A DNA stretch of 64,000 nucleotides from NCBI RefSeq assembly GCF_009857435.1, contig NZ_WWCK01000008.1, positions 1-64,000 on the forward strand, read 5' to 3'. This DNA is from Duganella rivi. Lineage in GTDB: Bacteria; Pseudomonadota; Gammaproteobacteria; Burkholderiales; Burkholderiaceae_D. The notes beneath the pieces are model-generated. The model did not search any database, was not told where the DNA came from, and saw only the letters and a program-made list of their open reading frames with translations. Shown here piece after piece: positions 34,483-45,200 of the stretch (position 1 is the stretch's first letter; each line of letters begins with the position of its first letter). A program made the position numbers and the translations under genes.

Positions 34483-34903
34483 TGAATTGCAGCACTTTGC
34501 GCACGGCTGCTTGAATCGGCACTGCACGGTTGCTGCTGCGTTCGACGTAGACGTGGACGAAGTGGCCGGCGGCGGCGGGCAGAGCGTCTTGGTTGCGGTA
34601 CAGGGCGATTTCGTAGCGCACGCTGGAGTTGCCCAGCTTGGCCACGCGGATGCCGGCATGGACCACGTCCGGGAATGCAATCGGACTGAAGTAGGCGCAG
34701 CCGCTGTCGACCACGAAACCCACCACCTCGTCCTTGTGGATATCCAGCACCCCGGCCTCGATGAGGAACTGGTTCACCGCCGTATCAAAATACGAGTAGT
34801 AGACAACATTGTTAACATGGCCATAAATGTCATTATCCATCCACCGCGTGGGGATGGTGAGGAAGTGGCGGAACTGGTCTCGTCCGGCGTCGCGCATGCT
34901 CAT
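34451..34903 (-). CDS. Acyl-CoA thioesterase, 4HBT hotdog family
   Basis: The ATG at 34903 is preceded by AGGAG at good spacing and yields a 150-residue protein, the normal size for YbgC/FadM-like thioesterases; the frame extends upstream but enters the ychF promoter and gene. The hotdog signature with catalytic Asp is R-W-M-D-N-D-I-Y-G-H-V-N-N-V-V-Y-Y-S-Y-F-D. It would hydrolyse acyl-CoA or hydroxybenzoyl-CoA-like thioesters; the substrate cannot be inferred. It is divergent from ychF (97-bp gap) and tail-to-tail with the truncated PIN gene. Confidence 0.88.
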   Translation of the reverse strand: MSMRDAGRDQFRHFLTIPTRWMDNDIYGHVNNVVYYSYFDTAVNQFLIEAGVLDIHKDEVVGFVVDSGCAYFSPIAFPDVVHAGIRVAKLGNSSVRYEIALYRNQDALPAAAGHFVHVYVERSSNRAVPIQAAVRKVLQFISSPTDTAKP

Positions 34904-35000
34904 GTCGTCTCCTGTTTTTTGAAGTGTGAGGCCAACAAAGGTACAATGGATCCCTTGAACGCTGTAAATAGCAAGCATATCCATAATGTAAAGGTTTTTC

Positions 35001-36092
35001 ATGAGTCTCCAATGCGGCATCGTCGGCTTGCCTAACGTCGGCAAGTCCACCCTGTTCAACGCCCTGACCAAGGCCGGCATTCCGGCCGAGAATTATCCGT
35101 TCTGCACCATCGAGCCGAACGTCGGCGTGGTCGAAGTCCCGGATCCGCGCATGGCCGCGCTGGCCGACATCGTTAAGCCTGAGCGCCAAGTCAACGCCAT
35201 CGTTGAATTCGTCGACATCGCCGGCCTGGTGGCGGGCGCCTCGCAGGGCGAAGGCCTGGGCAACCAGTTCCTGTCGCACATCCGCGAAACCGACGCCATC
35301 GTCAACGTGGTGCGCTGCTTTGAAGACGACAATGTGATCCACGTGGCCGGCAAAGTCAGCCCGCTGGACGACATCGAAGTGATTCAAACCGAACTGGCCC
35401 TGGCCGACCTCGGCACCGTGGAAAAAGCCATCCACCGCGAAAACAAGAAAGCCCGCTCGGGCGACAAGGAAGCCATCAAGCTGGTGGCCCTGCTGGAGCG
35501 CCTGGTGCCGCACCTGAACGAAGCCAAGCCAGTGCGCGCGCTGGGCCTGGACGCCGCTGAAATGCTGCTGATCAAGCCGCTGTGCCTGATCACCGCCAAG
35601 CCAGCCATGTACGTGGCCAACGTGTCCGATACCGGCTTCACCAACAACCCGCTGCTGGACCAGCTGACCGCCTACGCCGCCAGCCAGAACGCCCCTATCG
35701 TGGCCATCTGCGCCGCCATCGAAGCGGAAATCGCCGATCTGGACGATGCCGACAAAGCTGCCTTCCTGGCCGACATGGGCATGGAAGAGCCCGGCCTGGA
35801 TCGTCTGATCCGCGCCGGCTACAAGCTGCTGGGCCTGCAAACCTACTTCACCGCCGGCGTGAAAGAAGTGCGCGCCTGGACCATCAAGATCGGCGACACC
35901 GCCCCGCAAGCGGCCGGTGTGATCCACACCGACTTCGAACGCGGCTTCATCCGCGCCCAGACCATCGCCTACGACGATTACATCCAGTACAAGGGTGAAG
36001 CCGGCGCCAAGGAAGCGGGCAAGATGCGCGCCGAGGGCAAGGAATATGTGGTGAAAGATGGCGACGTGCTGAACTTCCTGTTCAACGTCTAA
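35001..36092 (+). CDS. ychF: Ribosome-associated GTPase/ATPase YchF (OLA1 family)
   Basis: A 363-residue Obg-related P-loop NTPase that binds ribosomes and prefers ATP. Visible motifs are G1 G-L-P-N-V-G-K-S-T, G3 D-I-A-G-L-V-A-G-A, a noncanonical G4 Y-V-A-N-V-S-D (YchF proteins lack the guanine-specific NKxD), and a C-terminal TGS domain with the signature T-Y-F-T-A-G-V-K-E-V-R-A-W and D-F-E-R-G-F-I-R-A. Length and start are those of the family. A strong terminator follows, separating this housekeeping gene from the giant repeat genes. Confidence 0.97.
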   Translation: MSLQCGIVGLPNVGKSTLFNALTKAGIPAENYPFCTIEPNVGVVEVPDPRMAALADIVKPERQVNAIVEFVDIAGLVAGASQGEGLGNQFLSHIRETDAIVNVVRCFEDDNVIHVAGKVSPLDDIEVIQTELALADLGTVEKAIHRENKKARSGDKEAIKLVALLERLVPHLNEAKPVRALGLDAAEMLLIKPLCLITAKPAMYVANVSDTGFTNNPLLDQLTAYAASQNAPIVAICAAIEAEIADLDDADKAAFLADMGMEEPGLDRLIRAGYKLLGLQTYFTAGVKEVRAWTIKIGDTAPQAAGVIHTDFERGFIRAQTIAYDDYIQYKGEAGAKEAGKMRAEGKEYVVKDGDVLNFLFNV

Positions 36093-36114
36093 CCAGCTTT
36101 ATTGCTTCACCCTC

Positions 36115-36145
36115 AAAAATCCGCGCCGCGAGCGCGGATTTTTTT
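36115..36145 (+). terminator. Rho-independent terminator after ychF
   Basis: AAAAATCCGCGC / GCGCGGATTTTT forms a long stem with a CGCGA loop and a T-run of about seven, starting 23 bp after the ychF stop. Confidence 0.9.
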
Positions 36146-36207
36146 CGCCTGTAAAGAATATCTCAACAGTTGCGTCAAATTGTTACTAACGGTGAGTTTT
36201 TCTGCTG

Positions 36208-36256
36208 GGCAACGTGATATTATTATTAATTGCTAAAAACATCAGAAAGAATTCCT
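36208..36256 (+). promoter_or_regulatory. Upstream element of giant RTX gene 1
   Basis: This AT-rich stretch aligns without gaps, over 56 positions that include the first 7 bases of the gene, with 46278-46333 upstream of giant gene 2; 34 of 56 positions agree by hand count. The shared core is GGCAAYGTG-R-TA followed by TT-G and an A5 run. A possible -10 hexamer TATTAT (36218-36223) corresponds to TAGCAT in gene 2. No matching -35 is evident. Confidence 0.45.
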
Positions 36257-39200
36257 GTGAGTACAGCCGTTGCGACCAGTTTTGCCAACACCATCCTCGG
36301 TAGCGATGGTAACGACACCTTGATCGGCACCGACCTTGATGATTTCATTACGGGGGGAAACGGCGCGGACTCGATTAACGGCGGCAAGGGCACCGACAGC
36401 CTGGACGGCGGCGATGGCAATGACACGCTGAGCGCCCAGGGCGATGCAACCATGATCGGCGGCAATGGCAACGATGCGCTATCGACCACGGGCGGGAATA
36501 AGCTGCTCGATGGCGGCGATGGCAATGACTCATTCCTCGTGCAAACCATCAGCGGCGGCAACGTCTTGGCGCTGGGCGGCGCGGGCGCCGACAAGTTCAA
36601 CCTGCACACCTCGCAGCTGAGCGCGCAGGGCGCGATCCAGCTCGATGGCGGCGATGGCGATGACCTGTTCAACTTGAACCTGAGCGGCACTTCTCCCATC
36701 AGCTACAGCTTCACCGGCGGCGCCGGCGCAGACCTCTACAAGATCGTGAAGTACAGCGCCGGTGTCAGCTTCCGCATCGAGGACTTCCAGACGGGCTCGG
36801 GCGCTGATGCCGACCGTATCGATATCACCGAACTGGTACGCATCATGCTCTCCAGCGGCGGCTATCGCGGCGGCAATCCCTTCAGCGCGGACGTGGGCTA
36901 CTTCCGCTTGGTGCAGGACGGCGCCGATACGCAATTGCAGTTCGACCAGGATGGCCCGGCGTCAAGCTATTATGGCTACCGCGTGCTGGCCACGTTCGCC
37001 AACGTGAAGGCCACCGATCTCACGTCCTATAACTTCACGCCCTATACGCTGCCCGACGGCGCAGCCGGTCCGGGCCAACTGCTGGAGGGCACCGACGCGG
37101 CAGACCGGCTGAATGGCAGCTTGTTTGCCGACACCATCAACGGCGGCGCCGGCAACGATACGCTGTCGGGCGACTACGGTGACGACGTCCTCAGCGGCGG
37201 CGACGGTAACGACTACCTGTCCGACTATTCCGGCACCAGCACGCTCCATGGCGGCGCCGGCGCCGACAGCCTGCAAGGCTCTGGCCTGGTGTACGGCGAG
37301 GATGGCAACGACATCATCGATATCGGGACTGGCGTGTTTGATGGCGGCGCCGGTGACGACTGGTTTAAAGGGGGCGGCGGCGATGCCGTCACCCTGCTGG
37401 GCGGACTGGGTAACGATCGCTTTTCGCTCACCAGCTTTGGCTACACCGGCTTGGCCGCCGACGGCGGCGAGGGCGACGATGTGTTCATCATCGGGCAATC
37501 CGGCGGTAGCGGTGGCCGCGGCAGCCTGACCGGCGGGGCCGGCAGCGATACCTACCGGCTGGAGACGTCGACCATCTACGCCAGGCTGGAGGTGACCGAT
37601 TTTACCGCCGGCGCCGGCGGCGATAGCATCGACCTTAGCTACTTGCTGGATCTCGCCACCAGCAACGGCGCTTACCACGGCGGCAATCCGTTTGCGGCCA
37701 ACGGCGGCCTGTTCCGCCTGGAGCAAAGGGGCGCGGACACGGTGCTGCAATACACGGCGCAGAACAGCGTGCGTGATCTCATCACGCTGAAAAATGTTCT
37801 TGCCAGCCAGTTGACCGCCGATAACTTCACCGGCGGCCTGAGTCCCGACGGCTCCGCCATTGCGGGCGTAAAGCTGACCGGTACCAGCGGCAGCGACACC
37901 CTTGCCGGAACCAACTACGACGATAGGCTGGAAGGTGGCGCCGGCGCCGATAGCCTGAGCGGCAAGGCCGGCAACGATTTGCTGCTGGGCGGCGATGAGA
38001 GCGGGGCCGGCGACACGCTGGATGGCGGCGAGGGCGATGACACGCTTGACGGCGGCAACGGCGACGATAGCTTGCAAGGCGGCGCGGGCAATGACAGCGT
38101 GTCCGGTGGACTGGGCAACGATACGCTGGCCGATAGCGGCGGCAATGGCTTGCTCGACGGCGGTGCCGGCAACGACGTATTCGAGTTATTCGGCGGCCAC
38201 GGCGCGCTCACGATAGCGGGCGGCAGCGGCGATGACCTGGTCATCATGGATAGAGCGGGATCGGCCTCTAGCGTGATCGCGGCCGGCGGCGAAGGCAGTG
38301 ACACCTATCGCCTCGCCAGCTCGTACGGACTCAAGATCAGCGATTTCGCGACCGGCGCGGGCGGTGACCGCCTGGACCTCACGGCCTTGCTTGAAAATGC
38401 CGACTTCAACGGCTACCTCGGCGGCAACCCATTTGCCGCAGACCAGCCGCTGTTCCGCTTGGTGCAGTCCGGCGCCGATACGCTGGTGCAGTGCTGCGCG
38501 CTGTCCAATGGCGTGCCGAACACCAGCAGCTATTACACGGTGGCGACGCTCAGCAATGTGCGCGCCGCTAGCCTGACGGCAGATAACTTCGTTGGCCGCA
38601 TTAATCCGAATGGCGCTTACACCCCTGGCACGCGCATCACCGGCGGCGCAGGGGATGACAACCTGGGCGGCACCCATTTCGACGACACGTTGGCCGGTGG
38701 CGCCGGCAATGACAGCTTAACTGCCTCCCGTGGCAGCGATGTGCTCGATGGCGGCGATGGAGACGACAACCTGAGGCTGGCGTCTCCCGGCGGCAAGCTG
38801 ACCGCGACCGGCGGCGCGGGCAACGATTCTTTCTTGATTACCGACTCGAACGTCTACAACAGCAGCACGCGCACCTTGCTGGCCGATGGCGGCAGCGGCG
38901 ATGATTACTTCAATCTGGACATGGGCGGCACGGGGAAATATGCGAGCACCTTGGTCGGCGGCGCCGGTCACGATTACTACCACCTCGACGGCGCACATTG
39001 GGGCGACAGTGCAACCGTGCGGGACAGCTACGTGGTGCAGGACTTTACTGCCGGGCCGGGCGGCGACCGCATCGACTTGAGCGAATTGCTGGCCCATTCC
39101 GCCAACATCTTCACTTACTTGGGCGGCAATCCGTTCGTCGATGGCACGCTGCAGTTAGTCCAGCAAGGCAAGGACACGCTGCTGCAAATGCACGCCGGCG

Positions 39201-42200
39201 GCGATCCCAAGGCGGCGTGGGTGACCTTGTTGCGCCTGCAAGGTGTGCAGGCCAGCAGCCTGACCGCCGATAACTTTGCCCAGGGCCTCGATCCGCGCGG
39301 CGGTTCCGTGGCCGGCTCCTTGATTGAGCAAGCCAACAACGGCCTGTGGCAAGGCGGGCTGTTCAACGACACGCTGCTGGGTTCGCAGTCGGTGGCGCGC
39401 ATGAACGGCGGCGGCGGCGACGACTTGATCAAGGTGAGCGGGAATCTCCACGACGTCACCCTGAGCGGCGAGAATGGCAATGACACCTTGCTGGGCGATC
39501 TCGGCGGCGAGGTGTTCTGGGGCGGCGCCGGCCATGACTCGATGAACGGCGGCGCCGGCGACGACGTGTTCGTCGCCGGCAGCGGCAAGGACACTGTCGA
39601 GGGCGGCACAGGAAACGATGTGCTGCAAGTCTCGGCCAGCTTTGCCGGCTTTACCGTGACGCGCACCGACGCGGTGTACACCACGCTAACCGACGCCAGC
39701 GGTAACAGCATCAAATTTAACGGGATCGAAATGTTCAAATTCAACGGTGTGGAGATGACCTTGGCGCAGGTACTGTCGCAATTGCAGGCCAACAGCCCGA
39801 GCGCCAACAACGATTACATTGAGGGTGACAGCGGCAGCAACACCCTCAACGGTTTGGCCGGCAGCGACACCCTGGCCGGCGGCGCCGGCGACGACACTTA
39901 CGTGATCGACACCCTGGGCGACACCATCATCGAGAATGCGGGCGAGGGCAGGGATTTGGTGCAAGTGGCGCTGGCATCGGCGGGCACCTATGTGCTGGCC
40001 GCCAACGTGGAAAACGCCACCGTGACGGCGGCGGCCAACATCGCCGTCAACCTGACCGGCAACGATCTTGATAACGCCCTGATCGGCAACGCCGCCGCCA
40101 ACACGCTGACTGGCGGCGCCGGCAACGATACGCTCGACGGTGCTGCTGGCGCTGATAAGCTGATCGGCGGCGCGGGCGACGATACCTACGTGGTCGACAA
40201 CGCGGGCGACGTCGTTACCGAGTTGGCGGGCGAGGGCGCGGACACCGTGCGCACCACGCTGTCCACCTTGACGCTGGCGGCCAACGTTGAACACCTGGTC
40301 TATACCGGCGCCGCCACGTTTGCCGGCACCGGCAACGCGCTCAACAATGTCATCAGCGGCGGCGACCAGGACGACAAGCTCGACGGCGGCGCCGGCAACG
40401 ACAAATTGCTCGGCGGCCTAGGCAACGACAGCCTGGTTGGCGGCCTCGGCAACGATAGCTTCATCGGCGTCGTCGGCAAGGACACCATCGACGGCGGCGA
40501 CGGCAACGACATGCTGCAAGGCCTCGACATTTTCGAGAACTACACCATCACCCGCCCGAACGCCACCGACACCGTGCTGACCGACAAGGCCGGTAATGTG
40601 ACCACGGTGCGCAACGTCGAATTCTTTGAATTCATCAACATCAGCAAGAACCTGGCCGAGCTGCAATTCGGCGTCGTCAGTGTGGGCAACGACACCTTGG
40701 CTGGCGGCGACGGTAATGACAGCCTCGACGGCCTCGCCGGCGCCGACGTCATGATCGGCGGCAAGGGCGACGATATCTATGTGATCGACAACCCCGGCGA
40801 CACCATCATCGAAAACGGCGACGAAGGCAACGATCTCGCGCAGGTGGCGCTGACCAGCGCCGGCACCTACGTGCTGGGTTCCAACGTTGAAAACGCCATC
40901 GTGACGGCGGTTGCCTCGGTTGCCGTCCACCTTACCGGCAACGGCATGAGCAATCAGCTGACCGGCAATGCGGCCGCCAACACGCTGATCGGCGGCGCCG
41001 GCGACGACACGCTGAACGGTGGCGCGGGCGCCGACAAATTGATCGGCGGCGCGGGCGACGACGCCTACGTGGTCGACAATAGCGGCGACACCATCACCGA
41101 AGCGGCCGGCGAAGGCACGGACAGCGTTAGCACTTCCTTGGCCAGCTACACGCTGGGCGCCAATCTTGAAACCCTGGCCTACACCGGCAGCGCAGCCTTC
41201 ACCGGTACCGGCAATGCCTTGAACAACATCATCACGGGCGGTAGCGGCGACAAGGGCAACAAGCTTGATGGCGGCGCCGGCAATGACAAGCTGAGCGGCG
41301 GTATCGGCAACGACAGCCTGATTGGCGGCCTCGGCAACGACACCTTCGTCGGTGCGGCCGGCAAGGACACCATCGATGGCGGTGACGGCACTGACCTGCT
41401 GCAAGGCCTCGGCGACGTGCAGAACTACACCGTCTCGCGTCCAAACGCGACCGACACCGTGCTGACCGACAAGGCAGGCAATGTGATCACGGTGCGCAAT
41501 GTGGAGTTCTTCGAGTTTGCCAACATCAGCAAGAACCTGGGCGAGCTGCAATTCAACATCGCCAGCGTTGGCAACGACACCTTGACCGGCGGCGACGGCA
41601 ATGACAGCATCAACGGCCAGGCCGGCGCGGACGTCATGATCGGCGGCAAGGGCAATGATACCTACGTGATCGACAACGTCGGCGACACCATCGTCGAGAA
41701 CGGCGACGAGGGCACCGACCTCGCGCAAGTGGCACTGGCCAGTGCCGGCACCTACGTGCTGGGCTCCAACGTTGAGAACGCGACCGTGACGGCGGCCGCC
41801 TCGGTTGCCGTCAGCCTCACCGGCAACAGCATGAGCAATCAGCTGACCGGCAATGCCGCCGCCAACACCCTGACCGGTGGCGCCGGCGACGATACGCTGG
41901 ATGGCGGCGCCGGTGCGGACAAGCTGATCGGCGGCGTGGGCCATGACATCTACCTGGTCGACAACAGCGGCGACGTTGTCACCGAGGGCGCGAACGAGGG
42001 TTACGACACGGTGCGCACCACGCTGTCCAGCCTCACGCTGGCGGCCAACGTGGAATACATGGAGTACACCGGCAAGGGGGCATTTACCGGCACCGGCAAT
42101 GCGCTCGACAACCTCATCACCGGCGGCGACGGCGACAACAAGCTCGATGGCGGCGCAGGCAACGATGCATTAACCGGCGGCCATGGCAATGACAGCTTGC

Positions 42201-45200
42201 TGGGTGGCCTCGGCGACGACCTGCTCGTGATCACTGACGGCAAGGATACCGCGGATGGTGGCGCGGGCACGGACAGGTTGATCCTGTCGTACCTGCAAGA
42301 CGCTTACCAGGTCACGCGGCCGAGCTTGACCGACACGGTACTGACTGACCGCTACGGCAATTCTGTCACGGTGCGCAATGTCGAGAAAGTTCTGTTTGGT
42401 GATGGCTCGTCCGTGAGCATGGCGGATCTGCAGCAGAATATCGCCAGCCCAGGCAACGACTACCTGACTGGCACGACGGGCAAGGACACCATCAACGGCG
42501 GCGCCGGCGTCGATACGCTGGAAGGCTATGCCGGCGATGACCTTTACACCATCGGCGACAAGTCCAGCGTGATCATCGAGAAAGCCAACGAGGGCATCGA
42601 TACGGTGCAGGTGGCGTTGAGCGCCGCCGGCACCTACCAGTTGGCGGCCAACGTGGAAAACGCCACGGTCACGGCAGCGGCCGGCATTGCCGTCAACCTG
42701 ACCGGCAACGAACTGGCCAACCAGCTGACCGGCAACGCCGCCGCCAACATCCTGATCGGCGGCGCCGGTAACGACACGCTCGATGGCGGCGCAGGCGCCG
42801 ACAAGATGAGCGGCGGCACCGGCGATGACGACTACTACGTTAGCGACGCCGGCGACGTGGTCACCGAACTGGCAGGCGAGGGCAAGGACTTCGTCTTCAC
42901 CAGCTTGTCGACCTACGCGCTGACGCCTAATGTCGAGGTTTTGCTATACACCGGCAGCGGCGCTTTCACCGGCACCGGTAATGCCGAAAATAATGTGATC
43001 GTGGGCGGGAATGGCGGCGCCAAGCTGGATGGCCTTGCCGGCAATGACCTGCTGTCCGGCGGCTTGGGCAGCGATAGCTTGCAGGGTGGCTTGGGCGACG
43101 ACACCATGCTGGCTTCGCTTGGCAAGGACACCATCGACGGCGGCGCCGGCGAGGACTTGCTGTCCCAGCTCGACTCCTTCGAAAATTACAAGGTGGTGCG
43201 CGTCAATGCGACCGACACCCTGCTCACGCACGTCTCCGGCGCCACCACGCTGGTGCGCAACGTGGAGAACTTCAATTTCAACGGCACCAGCATGACGCTG
43301 GCCGAGGTGCAGGACAACAGCGCCAGCGGCGGCGCCGACACCATCAACGGCACCGATGGCAACGACTTGCTGGACGGCGGCGCCGGCAACGACGTGCTGA
43401 TCGGCGGCCTCGGCGACGACACCTATGTGCTGTCGGCCCCGGGCGACGTGGTGGCGGAGCTGGCAGGCGAGGGCTACGACGGCGTGCAACTGGCCTTCAC
43501 CGCCGCCGGCACCTACAACCTGGCGGCCAACGTCGAATTTGCCACGGTGACGGCAGCGGCAGGCGTGGCGGTCAGCGTGACCGGTAATGCACTCGACAAC
43601 TACCTGACCGGCAATGCTGCCGCCAACACCTTGAGCGGCGGCAGTGGCAACGATACGCTGAACGGCGGCGCCGGCAACGACACCCTGATCGGTGGCAGCG
43701 GCGACGATGAATACTCGGTCAGCGAGGCCGGTGACGTGGTCAAGGAAAACGCCAACGAGGGCTACGACAAGGTCTTCACCAGCACCGCCACCTACACCCT
43801 GTCGGCCAACGTCGAAGAGGTGGTGTTCGTCGGCAAGGGCGCGTTCAGCGGCATCGGCAATGACGGCAACAACCGCCTGTTCGCGGGCAGCAGCAGCGGC
43901 GCCAAGCTCGATGGCGGCGCCGGCAGCGATACGCTGATCGGCAACTCGGCCAACGACAGTTTGATCGGCGGCGCCGGCGACGACTGGTTCCAGGCCAGCG
44001 CCGGCAAGGACACCGTGGATGGCGGCGCCGGTATCGATGGCCTGTTCAACCTCGGCAAGTTCGAGGACTACACCATCAGCCGCCCGAACGCGACCGACAC
44101 CGTGCTGACCGACAAGGCCGGCAATGTCTACTCCACGCGCGGGGTGGAGAACTTCTACTTTGCCAACGAGGTTGTGAAGACGCTGGCGCAGTTGCAAGAG
44201 AACGTCGCCACCATCGGCAACGACCTGCTGGGCGGCACCGATGGCAACGATACGCTGGACGGCGGCACCGGCGCTGATACGCTGGCCGGCGGCTTGGGCG
44301 ACGACGTTTACATCATCGACAATGCGGGCGACGTGATTACCGAGGCCGTGGACGCGGGCTACGATATCGTCAATGTGGGCTTGGGCAGCGGCGCCTACGC
44401 GATGGCGGCGAATGTCGAAGAGGCCTACATCACCAGCGTGAGCGGCGCAGTCAATATCACCGGCAACAGCCTCGACAACTACATCACGGGCAATGCCGGC
44501 GCTAACAAGCTGTCCGGCGGCGACGGCGATGACACGCTGAATGGCGGCGCCGGCAACGATACCTTGAGCGGCGGCGCCGGCAACGATCACCTGGTCGGCG
44601 GCGTGGGGATTGACAACATGGCCGGCGGCATGGGCAACGACGTGTACTACGTGGACACGGTGGGCGACCTGGTGGTGGAAGCGGCCGGCGAGGGCATCGA
44701 CCTCGTGTACCTGCTCCAAGACGCGGCCAAGCAAGCCTACACCCTTCCCGCCAACGTGGAAAACCTGCTGTTCAAGAGCTCTGGCGCCTTCCGCGCCACC
44801 GGCAACGCCTTGGACAATATCATCAACAGCCACACCAGTAGCGGCGCGGTCATCGACGGCGCTGCCGGCAATGACACGCTGTACGGTGGCGTCGGCAACG
44901 ACAGCCTGCTTGGCGGTATCGGCGACGATGAGCTGCGCGGCGGCACGGGCATCGACATCATCGACGGCGGCGCGGGCAACGATAGCGCGTGGCTGACTGG
45001 CGCGCTGGGCGACTACATGATCGGCCGTCCCAACGCGACCGACCTGGTGCTGACCGACCGCAACGGCAACGTCACCACGGTGCGCAACGTCGAGTCGCTG
45101 CACTTCGCCGACACCACGCTGGCGCCAGGCGCGCTGACCGACAACGTCGCCACCACCGGCGCCGATGTGCTGCACGGCTCCGACGGCAACGACACCATCG

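Noticed and set aside
36230..36256. TTG at 36230 as the start of giant gene 1.
   Set aside because: No ribosome site precedes it, and alignment with giant genes 2 and 3 places the start at 36257.
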